From contig NZ_BCYU01000040.1 of assembly GCF_001598355.1 (NCBI RefSeq), forward strand, positions 1 to 40,129: 40,129 nt of DNA. The letters run 5' to 3'. The notes beneath the pieces were generated by a model. It made no database searches. It was not told the origin of the DNA and saw only the letters and a list, made by a program, of their open reading frames with translations. Origin of the DNA: Sphingomonas asaccharolytica NBRC 15499. Its GTDB lineage: Bacteria; Pseudomonadota; Alphaproteobacteria; Sphingomonadales; Sphingomonadaceae. Shown one piece after another: positions 16,803-25,079 of this stretch (position 1 is the stretch's first letter; each line of letters starts with the position of its first letter). The translations under genes and the position numbers were made by a program.

Positions 16803-17822
16803 ATGCCCAGTCGATACATGGCCAGGATAGGCGAACTCGATCTGCCCGACCGGTTGCACCCGGCGGTACCGCGCTGGGCGACCCAGTGCGGCGTAGCATT
16901 GCTGTGCGTCGGCGCGGCCGGCCTGCTGCGCATCGGGATCAATGCCCTGGCGCCGGGCGCGGCGGTGTTTGCGTTGGTCTATCCCGCGATCATGATCGCG
17001 ACATTGTTCGCGCGTTGGCAATCAGGGCTGCTGACCGCCGTCATCTCGATCGTTTACGCGTTTTTCTTCGTCTATCTGCCATCGCCCACAACTACCGAGA
17101 GCGGGCCCTATTGGACGCTGTTCGCCGTCTCCGTTGCCGCGGGTCTGACTATCTCCCTTGCCGAAACCTTTCGCCGGGCGGTGCATCGCGCAACCGCCGA
17201 GCGCGACCGCGAAATCGCCGATCGCGACCTGATGCTCAGCGAATTCGAACATCGCGTGAAGAACAATTTCCAGATCGTCGCCAGCATGCTCGACATCCAG
17301 CGCCGCCGCGTCAGCGATCCCGCCGCCAGCGAAGCCTTGGGTTCGGCCTTAATGCGCGTCGACAGCATCGCGCGCGCGCACCGGCACCTTTATCGCGACG
17401 GACAGGGGAGCGAGGTCAATGTCAGCGAATATCTCAAGGATTTGTGCAATGCGCTGTCCGACGCCTTGCTGCTGCGCGGCGCCATCACGCTGACGTGCGA
17501 TGCCGATGCCGCGCATATTCAGCGCGACCATGCGGTATCGATCGGCCTGGTCGTCAACGAGCTTGTCACCAACGCCGCCAAGCACGCTTTCCCCGAGCGG
17601 GAGACCGGAACGATCGGCGTCTCGTGGAAGCATCTGCAGGAGGGCGGATGGCGATTGACCGTCGCCGATGATGGTGTCGGGCTTCCGCCCGGATCGCGGG
17701 CGAAAAGCAAAGACGGCGGGCTCGGCCAAAGATTGATCGAAGCCTTCGCCAAACAGATCGGCGGAACATTGACCACCCAAAGCGATGCCGATGGGACGCG
17801 GGTGACGATGGATCTGCCTTGA
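16803..17822 (+). CDS. HisKA_2-family sensor histidine kinase with DUF4118-like membrane domain
   Basis: A 339-residue kinase. The first 120 or so residues hold four hydrophobic segments typical of the DUF4118 sensor. A short coiled linker (RATAERDREIADRDLML) leads to the HisKA_2 box EHRVKNNFQIVASML with phospho-acceptor His150. The ATPase domain has GLVVNELVTNAAKHAF and DDGVGLPPG. Kinases of this group often serve general stress or light/redox pathways in alphaproteobacteria. No response regulator is adjacent, so the partner is unknown. ATG 16803 follows a GGGGG ribosome site; an upstream TTG at 16782 is less likely. Confidence 0.88.
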   Translation: MPSRYMARIGELDLPDRLHPAVPRWATQCGVALLCVGAAGLLRIGINALAPGAAVFALVYPAIMIATLFARWQSGLLTAVISIVYAFFFVYLPSPTTTESGPYWTLFAVSVAAGLTISLAETFRRAVHRATAERDREIADRDLMLSEFEHRVKNNFQIVASMLDIQRRRVSDPAASEALGSALMRVDSIARAHRHLYRDGQGSEVNVSEYLKDLCNALSDALLLRGAITLTCDADAAHIQRDHAVSIGLVVNELVTNAAKHAFPERETGTIGVSWKHLQEGGWRLTVADDGVGLPPGSRAKSKDGGLGQRLIEAFAKQIGGTLTTQSDADGTRVTMDLP

Positions 17823-17848
17823 GTGTGAGGACTCATGCCCTCACGCTC
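17821..17848 (+). terminator. Hairpin after the HisKA_2 kinase gene, probable terminator
   Basis: GAGTGTGAGG and CCTCACGCTC form a 10-bp stem with one wobble around an eight-base loop, beginning in the stop codon. Only a weak T-rich tail (TTACT) follows, so it may be a terminator or a 3'-end-stabilising structure. Confidence 0.5.
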
Positions 17849-17877
17849 TTACTGAAACTTCGCGTCGCCGGGGCGTT

Positions 17878-18720
17878 GTGTCGGGCATGGAACGACTCTG
17901 GTTCATTACCAATCCGCATTCCGGCTCATCCGACGCGAAAAAGGCCGAGGCAATCGAAGCGGCCTGCACCGAGCGCGAACTGAGCTTTGTCGGCCGCACC
18001 AATTTCCCCGATGAGGGGATGCCGACCGCTACCGATCTCGATCAGGTGGGGGCGGACACCGTGGTTCTGTTCGCTGGCGATGGCACGATCAACGCGGCGT
18101 CGTGCGCGCTGGCGGCGTGGGATGGCAGCATTCTGATCCTGCCCGGCGGCACGATGAACATGCTTGCCAAGGCATTGCACAGCGACACCGACCCGGCGGC
18201 GATCCTGGAGGCGGCGCACGAACATGGGCGTCGCGTGGCGCTCTCTTATGTCGAGGCAGGAAAGCATCGCGCGCTGGTCGGGATGATCGTTGGGCCGGCG
18301 GCAAGCTGGTACCGCGCCCGAGAACATGTGCGCGAGGGTAGCTTGGGCAAGATCTGGCCCGCAATCCGCGCCGCGTGGCGGCGGACGTTCGGGCGCGGCG
18401 TGCATTTGACCGGCGCGCCTGGTTTTCCTTCCCGGGTCCAGGGCGCCTATATCCGGGCGCAGGACGATCATCTGCAGATCGCCGCAGTCAATGCGCGCGA
18501 TGCCGGCGCGATCGCCGGTCTCGGCTGGAACTGGGTGACCGGAGATTGGCTCGCGGCCCAGGCGGTGACCGAAATTCGCGCCCAGAAATTGCGCATCGCC
18601 GAGCGCCGTCCGGTGCTGGCATTGTTCGATGGCGAGCCGCAGATGCTCGATCCGGGAACGACCATCACGGTCGGGCGTAGCAGGCAACAGTTCATCACCA
18701 CCGCGAAAGAGCATGCATGA
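17878..18720 (+). CDS. Diacylglycerol/lipid kinase family protein
   Basis: A 280-residue member of the diacylglycerol kinase/sphingosine kinase/YegS group, which phosphorylates lipid hydroxyls with ATP. It shows the N-terminal FITNPHSGSSDAKK, the nucleotide motif FAGDGTINA (GGDGT-like, first G replaced by A) near residue 63, and LPGGTMNMLAKAL near 90. The C-terminal half is a beta-sandwich-type domain ending in FDGEPQ. The start is GTG 17878 or ATG 17887, nine bases apart. The 3' end overlaps the next gene by four bases, so a metallophosphoesterase is made from the same message. The lipid substrate is not readable; in a sphingolipid-making organism a sphingoid base is possible. Confidence 0.88.
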   Translation: MSGMERLWFITNPHSGSSDAKKAEAIEAACTERELSFVGRTNFPDEGMPTATDLDQVGADTVVLFAGDGTINAASCALAAWDGSILILPGGTMNMLAKALHSDTDPAAILEAAHEHGRRVALSYVEAGKHRALVGMIVGPAASWYRAREHVREGSLGKIWPAIRAAWRRTFGRGVHLTGAPGFPSRVQGAYIRAQDDHLQIAAVNARDAGAIAGLGWNWVTGDWLAAQAVTEIRAQKLRIAERRPVLALFDGEPQMLDPGTTITVGRSRQQFITTAKEHA

Positions 18721-19490
18721 TCCGATTGTTCCACGTCAGCGACGTCCATTTCGGACGCGAGGACAAAGCGGCGATCGCCTGGTTCGACGCGCTGATCGCG
18801 GCCGAACAGCCCGATGCGGTAGTGATGACCGGCGACCTGACGATGCGCGCGCGACGCAGCGAATTCGATGCCGGACTGGCCTGGCTGCGATCGCTCGGCC
18901 GGCCGGTCACGGTCGAGGTCGGTAACCATGACCTGCCCTATTTCAACTTGCTGGCCCGGATCTTCACGCCCTATCGCCGGATTCGCGAGATCGAGCGCAT
19001 GATCGAAAAGCCGGTCGAACTGCCTGGCGTCGCGATCGTCCCGCTCAAGACCACCGCACGCGCGCAATTCCGCCTCAACTGGGCGTCGGGCTATGTCAGC
19101 CGCCATGCGCTCGATCAGGCGCTGGCGTTAGTCGCGGCGGTGCCCAAGGATAAATTGGTGTTCATCGCGTGCCACCATCCGCTGATCGAGCCGCACAAGC
19201 GCCTGTCGAAACAGACGCATCACGGCGCCGAGGCACTGGAGGCGCTGGTCAGGGCAGGCGCGAATGCGGTGTTGACCGGGCATGTCCATGACGCATTCGA
19301 CGTCGAGCATCGCGACGGCGAGGCGGTGGTGCGCATGATCGGCGCCGGCACCCTGTCCGAACGCACGCGCTCGACGCCGCCGTCGTTCAACGAGATCAGG
19401 ATCGAGAATGGTGCGTTCGAGGTCGTGTGCCGCACGATGGCGCCGCAGCCTGATGAGGTTTTGCCGGTGGAGGAGCCGGAGGCGGTGTGA
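18717..19490 (+). CDS. Calcineurin-like metallophosphoesterase
   Basis: A 257-residue binuclear-metal phosphoesterase. All five signature blocks are present in order: SDVHFG (residues 8-13), TGDLTMRAR, VGNHD, ACHHPL and TGHVHDAF. The size and spacing resemble small cyclic-nucleotide or UDP-diacylglucosamine-type phosphoesterases, but the substrate cannot be decided. The ATG overlaps the stop of the lipid-kinase gene (ATGA), implying coupling. A plausible reading is that kinase and phosphoesterase act on the same or linked phospholipid intermediates. A hairpin at 19521-19540 follows the gene. Confidence 0.88.
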   Translation: MIRLFHVSDVHFGREDKAAIAWFDALIAAEQPDAVVMTGDLTMRARRSEFDAGLAWLRSLGRPVTVEVGNHDLPYFNLLARIFTPYRRIREIERMIEKPVELPGVAIVPLKTTARAQFRLNWASGYVSRHALDQALALVAAVPKDKLVFIACHHPLIEPHKRLSKQTHHGAEALEALVRAGANAVLTGHVHDAFDVEHRDGEAVVRMIGAGTLSERTRSTPPSFNEIRIENGAFEVVCRTMAPQPDEVLPVEEPEAV

Positions 19491-19520
19491 ACTCCTACGT
19501 TTGGCGATGTCGTTTTAGCA

Positions 19521-19540
19521 CTCTCCCGCGAGCGGGGGAG
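19521..19540. terminator. Nine-bp palindromic hairpin after the phosphoesterase gene
   Basis: CTCTCCCGC and GCGGGGGAG pair over nine positions with one wobble and a two-base loop. It is one of several similar short GC palindromes at gene ends in this window (4778, 31563). It has no clear T-run, so it is either a terminator or a repeated 3'-end palindrome. Confidence 0.45.
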
Positions 19541-19638
19541 GGGTGTCCCCCAGCAAGCAGAGATATTCCTTCCCTGACCCATCCCATAACTCCCGGTAGG
19601 ACTTGAGCTACAAGCAATCCCGACTAGGCTCGCGGTCC

Positions 19639-20895
19639 ATGCGCCATGCTTTAGCTCTGCTGCTCGCCGCCCCGCTGATGATCAGCGCTGGCCCCGCTTC
19701 GTACGAAACCCGCGTCGCCAATGTCCTGGCGAAGACCCCGCTGATCGACGGACATAACGACTGGGCGGAGACGCTGACCGACAAGGCCGGCGACGCGCGC
19801 TGGACGATGGACCTGACGCGGCTCGATCCGGCCAAATACAATACCGACATCACCCGGCTGCGGGCCGGCCATGTCGGCGGGCAATTCTGGTCGGTCTATG
19901 TCTCGGCCAATCTGTCCGGACCCGAGCAGGTCAAGCAGACGCTCGACCAGATTGGCCTGATGAAGAGCATCTTCCAGCGCTATCCCAATGTCTTCGCCCC
20001 CGCGGTGACGGCGGCGGACGTGCGGCGCATTCACGCCTCGGGCCGGATCGCGTCGATGCTCGGGGTCGAGGGCGGCGGCCAGATCGACGGCAGCTTTTCG
20101 GTGCTACGCGCCTATCGCGCGCTCGGTGCCTCGTACCTGACGCTGACTCACGTCAAGACGATCGAATGGGCGGATTCGGCGACCGACAATCCGCAGCATG
20201 ACGGGCTGACCAAGTTCGGCGAAGCGGTGGTGCACGAGCTCAACCGGCTCGGCATGCTGGTCGATCTCAGCCATGTCAGCGAAGATACAATGACCGACGC
20301 GTTGCGCGTGTCGAAGGCGCCGGTCATCTTCTCGCATTCGTCGGCGCGGGCGCTCGACGATCACCCGCGCGACGTGTCGGACAAGGTGCTGAAATTGCTC
20401 GCGCAGAACGGCGGCGTGATCATGGTAAATTACGCGCCGAGCTATGTGTCGGAGGCGCGGCGGCAATGGGAAGCGGCGCGCAACGGTGAAAAGGCGAGCT
20501 ACAACGCGCCGCCTTATGGCGGGCTCTATATCGGCCAGCCGGAGCGGGCGAAGGCGGCGCTGGCGGAATGGGACAAGGCGCACCCGCGCCCGGTGGTGAC
20601 GCTGGCCATGGTCGCCGATCATATCGATCATGTCGTCAAGGTCGCCGGCATCGACCATGTCGGGATCGGGTCGGATTTCGACGGCGTGGAGAGCTTGCCC
20701 GAAGGACTCGACAGCGTGGCGACCTATCCGGCGCTGCTCGCCGAACTGATGCGCCGCGGCTGGAGCGACGAGATGATCGCCAAGCTCGCCGGCGGAAATC
20801 TCCTGCGCGCGATGGAAGGCGCCGAGCGTGTCGCCGCGTCGATGGCCAAGGAACCGCCTGCCACCGCGACGATCAAGATGCTCGACGGTAAATGA
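19639..20895 (+). CDS. Membrane-dipeptidase family (M19) peptidase
   Basis: A 418-residue zinc dipeptidase of the renal-dipeptidase family, hydrolysing dipeptides outside the cytoplasm. A short signal peptide (RHALALLLAAPLMISAG) is followed by the metal-binding HND (His39, Asp41) in PLIDGHNDWAETL. GVEGGG, FSHSSARAL and GIGSDFDGVESLPEGL complete the family pattern. The longer frame from TTG 19603 would add 12 polar residues ahead of the signal, so ATG 19639 is preferred. Its stop overlaps the start of the GNAT gene by four bases. Together with the M3 peptidase it points to peptide breakdown in the envelope. Confidence 0.92.
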   Translation: MRHALALLLAAPLMISAGPASYETRVANVLAKTPLIDGHNDWAETLTDKAGDARWTMDLTRLDPAKYNTDITRLRAGHVGGQFWSVYVSANLSGPEQVKQTLDQIGLMKSIFQRYPNVFAPAVTAADVRRIHASGRIASMLGVEGGGQIDGSFSVLRAYRALGASYLTLTHVKTIEWADSATDNPQHDGLTKFGEAVVHELNRLGMLVDLSHVSEDTMTDALRVSKAPVIFSHSSARALDDHPRDVSDKVLKLLAQNGGVIMVNYAPSYVSEARRQWEAARNGEKASYNAPPYGGLYIGQPERAKAALAEWDKAHPRPVVTLAMVADHIDHVVKVAGIDHVGIGSDFDGVESLPEGLDSVATYPALLAELMRRGWSDEMIAKLAGGNLLRAMEGAERVAASMAKEPPATATIKMLDGK

Positions 20896-21464
20896 CCGAC
20901 CAACTCCGGACGAGGATCGCGACCGAGGCCGATATTCCGGCCATCTCGGCGCTGATGGATCGCGCGATCGGCGAATTGCAGCGTGACTATCTGACTCCCG
21001 ATCAGATCGCGGCGAGCCGGCTCAGCATGGGGCTCGACACCCAGTTGATCGCCGACGGTACCTATGTCGTGGTCGAAGACGCCGAGGGCCGCATCGTCGG
21101 CTGCGGCGGTTGGAGCTACCGCGCGACGCTCTATGGCGGCGATGCCGGCGCCGTGGCGCGCGATGCGGCGGTGCTCGATCCGGCGAAGGACCCGGCGCGG
21201 ATCCGGGCGATGTACACCGATCCCGATTTCACGCGGCGCGGCATCGGGCGGATGGTGCTCGCGGCAAACGAGGCGGCGGCGCGAGCGGCCGGCTTCACGC
21301 GCGCGGAGTTGATGGGGACACTGGCCGGTGAGCCGCTCTATCGCGCGTGCGGGTATGAGACGATCGAGCGGGTGGACTCCATGGCTAATCGCGGGGTGGC
21401 GGTTCCCGGCGTACGGATGGGGAAGATATTGGCGACGCTTGAGAGCGAGGTCGCCCAATCCTAA
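20892..21464 (+). CDS. GNAT-family N-acetyltransferase
   Basis: A 190-residue single-domain acetyltransferase. The start RIATEADIPAISALMDRAI is typical of the family. The acetyl-CoA-binding segment is MYTDPDFTRRGIGRMVLAANE around residues 108-130, and LYRACGYETIERV near residue 155 closes the fold. It overlaps the dipeptidase gene by ATGA, so it is translated from the same message. An amino-acid or peptide product of the dipeptidase is a conceivable substrate, but nothing in the sequence fixes it. It ends just before a large palindromic repeat. Confidence 0.88.
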   Translation: MTDQLRTRIATEADIPAISALMDRAIGELQRDYLTPDQIAASRLSMGLDTQLIADGTYVVVEDAEGRIVGCGGWSYRATLYGGDAGAVARDAAVLDPAKDPARIRAMYTDPDFTRRGIGRMVLAANEAAARAAGFTRAELMGTLAGEPLYRACGYETIERVDSMANRGVAVPGVRMGKILATLESEVAQS

Positions 21465-21469
21465 CCGCT

Positions 21470-21565
21470 TCCCCGGCGAAGGCCGGGGCCCAGTCGCGAC
21501 ATCGTTCGCAACGGCAGGTTGCCGTCTCCAATTCATCGAAACTGGGCCCCGGCCTTCGCCGGGGA
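21470..21565. repeat. Large palindromic REP-like element
   Basis: A 25-bp perfect inverted repeat: the left arm at 21470-21494 starts TCCCCGGCGAAGGCC and ends GGCCCAGT, and the right arm at 21541-21565 is its exact reverse complement. The 46-base centre contains a second hairpin, ACGGCA-GGT-TGCCGT. It sits between the convergent acetyltransferase and zur genes. The arm-core-arm layout is that of a REP/BIME-type element, and I expect many chromosomal copies; this window shows only one. It can also terminate transcription in both directions. Confidence 0.8.
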
Positions 21566-21624
21566 TACGTGTTTAATTTCGTTGAATTGAGCGATCGCCG
21601 CAGACGTAGGATCGGCCGATCCAC

Positions 21625-22101
21625 CTAAGCCGCGTCTTCGCAGTCCGAACATTTGCCCCGCACTTCGATCACCGGACGGACCGGCGAGAAGCCCGCGGCC
21701 TCGGCCGCGTGGCGGACATTCGTGGCGATCTTGTCGTCGTCGATATGCGTGGTCTGGCCGCAGCTGTCGCAGACCAGGAAGATGCAATCGTGCAGGCAGT
21801 CTGGATGCGCGTTGGCGATGTACGCATTCGAGCTTTCGACCCGGCGGGCGAGATTGGCGCCGACGAACAAATCGAGGATGCGATAGACGCTGTTGGCGGC
21901 GACGCGGCGGCCTTCGGCTTTCGACACTGCGTCGGCGATGTCGTAGGCGCTCGCCGGCTTGTCGAACTTGGCCAGTGCATCGAAAATGCTCGCGCGCATC
22001 GTCGTCCACTGCTCGCCGGATTTCTCCAGCGTCGCCTGCGCGACTTTGGTCAATTCGACGCCGGACGCCTCATGATGGTCGTGATGATGATGTGCGCCCA
22101 T
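21625..22101 (-). CDS. Fur-family regulator, probable Zur
   Basis: A 158-residue Fur-family repressor. It opens with a histidine-rich run (HHHHDHHE, residues 4-11). Next comes a winged helix (ASAYDIADAVSKAEGRRVAANSVYRILDLF) and a C-terminal metal and dimer domain with two CxxC pairs, CDSC and CSDC, that hold structural zinc. The Cys pattern and histidine tail fit zinc-sensing Zur better than iron-sensing Fur. It lies 65 bases behind the merC-like gene on the same strand, downstream of a good Zur-box match, so autoregulation as part of a merC-zur operon is likely. Zinc as the effector is inferred. Confidence 0.85.
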   Translation of the reverse strand: MGAHHHHDHHEASGVELTKVAQATLEKSGEQWTTMRASIFDALAKFDKPASAYDIADAVSKAEGRRVAANSVYRILDLFVGANLARRVESSNAYIANAHPDCLHDCIFLVCDSCGQTTHIDDDKIATNVRHAAEAAGFSPVRPVIEVRGKCSDCEDAA

Positions 22102-22166
22102 GCGGGGAATTTAGGGATTGTAGCGGGGGAGAGCAATGGCCGAGGCGGGCAGCGCCTCCGACGGCT

Positions 22167-22553
22167 TCAGTGCGCCGCGCGCCGGTTGAGATCGTGGCCG
22201 AGCGCCAGGATCGCGACACCGATCAGCGTCCATAGAGTCTCGCCGCCATTACCGTGCGGAAGCTGCATCGCACCCGCCATCATGCCGAGGCCGAGCGCGC
22301 CGGTGACCGCAGGCGCCATATAGCCATGTTCGAAGATGCCGCGGCCCAGCGCCAGCGCGCCCAGGATGATCGCGACGGTCAATCCGACTTCGTGAAAAAC
22401 GGGATTGAGCAGCATGCCGCCGGCGGTTGAGGCCAGCGCCACCAGCACCGCGCTGGCGAAGCAATGTACCGCGCACAACCCCGACAGGCCCATCGCGTAA
22501 CGATCGAGCTGGGGAAAGCGGGCCAACCAGGACAGGCGAGTCGCGGAATGCAT
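22167..22553 (-). CDS. MerC-domain inner-membrane transporter
   Basis: A 128-residue protein with four hydrophobic helices of MerC type. The metal-binding pair CAVHC is at residues 27-31 in the first helix region, and conserved His residues follow in NPVFHEVG and FEHGY. MerC proteins move mercuric ions inward. No merR, merA, merT or merP is present here. Instead the gene is followed by zur and preceded by a Zur-box-like site, so zinc or another divalent metal is the more likely cargo. That change of substrate is an inference from context. Confidence 0.85.
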   Translation of the reverse strand: MHSATRLSWLARFPQLDRYAMGLSGLCAVHCFASAVLVALASTAGGMLLNPVFHEVGLTVAIILGALALGRGIFEHGYMAPAVTGALGLGMMAGAMQLPHGNGGETLWTLIGVAILALGHDLNRRAAH

Positions 22554-22580
22554 CGAGCGCCCATCTAGGCCTATCCGCGC

Positions 22581-22599
22581 GACGTTACAATATTACATC
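22581..22599 (-). promoter_or_regulatory. Zur-box-like operator upstream of the merC-zur pair
   Basis: Read on the minus strand, the 17-base core ATGTAATATTGTAACGT agrees at 14 positions with the enterobacterial Zur consensus ATGTTATA-N-TATAACAT as I recall it. It is AT-rich in a GC-rich region and lies 28 bases upstream of the merC start, where repressor binding would block transcription. Zur binding is inferred. Confidence 0.65.
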
Positions 22600-22683
22600 A
22601 GCAAAAATTGGCCACGCCGAATTCTGCCCGTCGATCAAGCGCCAGCGAAACCGGGGAAGCGAGTGCTCCCCCGGTTGCACCTG

Positions 22684-23601
22684 TTAGAACGAAGCCCCGA
22701 GCGACACCACCACGCCGCTGCGCGCGGCGTTCTTGCCATTGGCCAGGGTGAACACGCCATCGGTGTCGACATAGCTGACGCCGAAGACCAATTGTTTGTA
22801 GGTCAGCGTCGCGCCGAACCCATAGTCGGTATATTCGTTGCCCAGCGCGAGCCAACTCGGACCCCAAGTGTGGCCGAGATGCGCGGTCAGCCCGAGCGGC
22901 GTTTTGGGGATGGCTACCGACAGGTCACCGGCCAGGTAAACGTTGTCGTTCTTCTTGAACAAGCCAGTCTGGCCCTGGTCGAGCGCCAGCGCCTTTTGCT
23001 TGGGCGCGTAGTTCACCGTGACCTTACCGGTCACCGGCCCATAGGTATAGGCGATGTCGGCATAGGGCTCGAAGAAGTCGGCCTTGCTGTTGTCCCCGGC
23101 GGGACGCGAGCGCGGATAGATGTAATAGAGCACGCCGGCGTCAAACGTGACGCCGCTATAGGTCTTCTTGAACCCGACGATCGCGTCGATTTCCTGGCTG
23201 CCGGTGCCCGAGAAGGTGACATAGCCCGAGGTCGACGAGCTCCAGACCGAGGCGTAGAAGCCCGACGAATGGGTGACCGTGAGCGATCCCTGGATCGCGG
23301 GCTGCAAATTGGTCTGCGAAATACCGCGGAAGCGATAGTCGGACACCAGGGTCACCGAACCGTTGATGGTGAAAGCCGGCGGCGGTGCGGTGGGGCCATC
23401 GCCCGCCGGGGCAGCGGCGGGTGCCGGCGCCGGATCTTCGACGGTCGCAACCGCGGCAGGTGCGCCGCTATCCGTTGACGCGGATGCCGCGGGAGCCGCC
23501 GCTGCATCGGGTGCCGGCGTGCTTGCGGGCAGAGGGTCCGCCAAGGCGGGAGTCGCAATGGCGAGCGCCAGCGCGCCAAGGCTGATGTGGGAGAAGCGCA
23601 T
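22684..23601 (-). CDS. TorF-family putative porin
   Basis: A 305-residue outer-membrane protein. The signal peptide ends near TPALA (residue 21). The typical family start FTINGSVTLVSDYRFRGISQ follows at about residue 70, and amphipathic strands run to a terminal Phe (VVVSLGASF). Between the signal and the barrel lies an unusual linker of about 48 residues made almost wholly of Ala, Pro and acidic residues. The ATG at 23601 follows GAAAGGAAG; the longer open frame from 23751 adds a non-signal-like tail and is rejected. The family (TIGR02001) is assumed to form a porin, and the solute is unknown. Confidence 0.88.
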   Translation of the reverse strand: MRFSHISLGALALAIATPALADPLPASTPAPDAAAAPAASASTDSGAPAAVATVEDPAPAPAAAPAGDGPTAPPPAFTINGSVTLVSDYRFRGISQTNLQPAIQGSLTVTHSSGFYASVWSSSTSGYVTFSGTGSQEIDAIVGFKKTYSGVTFDAGVLYYIYPRSRPAGDNSKADFFEPYADIAYTYGPVTGKVTVNYAPKQKALALDQGQTGLFKKNDNVYLAGDLSVAIPKTPLGLTAHLGHTWGPSWLALGNEYTDYGFGATLTYKQLVFGVSYVDTDGVFTLANGKNAARSGVVVSLGASF

Positions 23602-23801
23602 TATCTTCCTTTCGAAGCGAAAAGTGCGTTCGTCCCGCCTGCGGTTCCGGTCCAGCCTCTGTATCGGCGATGCCGATCGGGCCGTTGAGCCGGGGTACAC
23701 GCAAGCAGAGTGCAGCTTTTCGCTGCGCTGCACAACACTATTCAACCTCAACAGGGCCTATGAGCGTAACGATGTTGCGGCAATGCAACACTTTCGGGAG
23801 A

Positions 23802-25079
23802 TCAGCCCGGCGCGGGTGTACCGACAAGGTGCACGTCACGGCGTGGATAGGGCAGGACGATGCCATTGTCGCGGAACAGCAGCCAGAGTCGGTTGAGAAC
23901 GTCGGAGCGGACGCTGCCGACCCCGCTCTCGGGGTCGTTGATCCAGACGAGGATCTCATGCTCGATGCCGATCTCGCCGAACTTGGTGAGCCAGACATTG
24001 GATTTGGGCGTATCGAGCACACGCGGGCTTTCCGTCGCCGCGCGCAGCATCAGTTCCTGCGCGAGCGGCAGGTCGCAATCATAAGCGACCGTCACCGGGA
24101 TGCGGACGCGCACGTTGCGGTCGGTATAGGACCAATTCTCGACCGGCTTGGTCATCAGATCCTCGTTCGGGATCAGATGCTCCTTGCCGTCGCGCGTGAT
24201 GATGCTGACCGCGCGCACGCCGATCTTGTTGACCCAGCCGACGTCCTTGTCGGCGACGACGATGACGTCGCCCGGCTTGATCGAGCGATCGAGCAACAAG
24301 ATGATGCCGGCGATGAGATTGCCGACCGTCTTCTGCAGCCCGAACCCGACCGCCAGGCCAAGCGCCCCGGAAAATACCGTCAGGCTGGTCAGGCTGATGT
24401 CGAGCAAGTCGATACCGATGAAGAAGGCGAGCGCGATCGTCGCGATTCCAGCCAGCTTTTGCGCGAGCAATTTCTGCGTCGGGTCGAAGCTGCTGGTGCT
24501 GACGATGGCGTGACCGACCAGTCGATTGACCAAGCGGATCGCGGCGAGCAGGCAGATCACCGTCACCAGCACGATGATCACCCGCAGCAAAGAGAAGCGC
24601 CACGAACCGAGATCGAAGCCGATCGAATCGAGCGCATCGTTGATCGGCGCGAGTCCGCCGATCGAATGGCTGAAGATCGCGACGAACAGGACAAGCGCGA
24701 CGCTCCACGCCATCCAGCGCGCCAGGTTGAGGCCGCGCAGGACCTGCGCCGCCATCCGCGCCACCGCCGCGCCGAGGAAAAAGCCGATCAACCCGGCGGC
24801 AAGCGGCGGCCATTTTCCCGCCGCCTGGAGGACAGAAAGGAGCAGCGCCGCGACGCCATGTCGTACGACGGAGGGCACGCGCGGACCGATTCCTTCGGCA
24901 TGATGGCCGAGTTGGCGCTGCCACAACGCCTCGATCGGCGGGCCCAGCCACCGGCCGGCGAATACACCGAGCGCGAGCGCCGCGACGATCAATCCGACGA
25001 CAATCAGGGTTTCGGTCGCCTCGCTGCCGCGCGGGACCGCCAGTCCCTGCGCGCTCAGCCAGGCGATCGCGTCGTTCAT
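23802..25079 (-). CDS. MscS-like mechanosensitive ion channel
   Basis: A 425-residue membrane channel. Four or five N-terminal helices (residues 20-190) precede the pore-lining segment VFSGALGLAVGFGLQKTVGNL, rich in Gly and Ala as in MscS TM3. The MscS beta domain follows (IKPGDVIVV, VGWVNKIGVRAVSI, IPNEDLMTKPVENWS), then an alpha/beta C-terminus. Such channels release solutes under osmotic downshock. It overlaps the upstream cystathionine beta-lyase gene by four bases (start ATG inside that gene's end), so the two are translated from one message; there is no evident functional link. Confidence 0.92.
   Translation of the reverse strand: MNDAIAWLSAQGLAVPRGSEATETLIVVGLIVAALALGVFAGRWLGPPIEALWQRQLGHHAEGIGPRVPSVVRHGVAALLLSVLQAAGKWPPLAAGLIGFFLGAAVARMAAQVLRGLNLARWMAWSVALVLFVAIFSHSIGGLAPINDALDSIGFDLGSWRFSLLRVIIVLVTVICLLAAIRLVNRLVGHAIVSTSSFDPTQKLLAQKLAGIATIALAFFIGIDLLDISLTSLTVFSGALGLAVGFGLQKTVGNLIAGIILLLDRSIKPGDVIVVADKDVGWVNKIGVRAVSIITRDGKEHLIPNEDLMTKPVENWSYTDRNVRVRIPVTVAYDCDLPLAQELMLRAATESPRVLDTPKSNVWLTKFGEIGIEHEILVWINDPESGVGSVRSDVLNRLWLLFRDNGIVLPYPRRDVHLVGTPAPG

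Noticed and set aside
23775..23792. A second copy of the 27833 palindrome upstream of the TorF porin gene (TGTTGC/GCAACA)
   Set aside because: The arms are similar but the spacing differs by three bases, so it cannot be treated as the same site.
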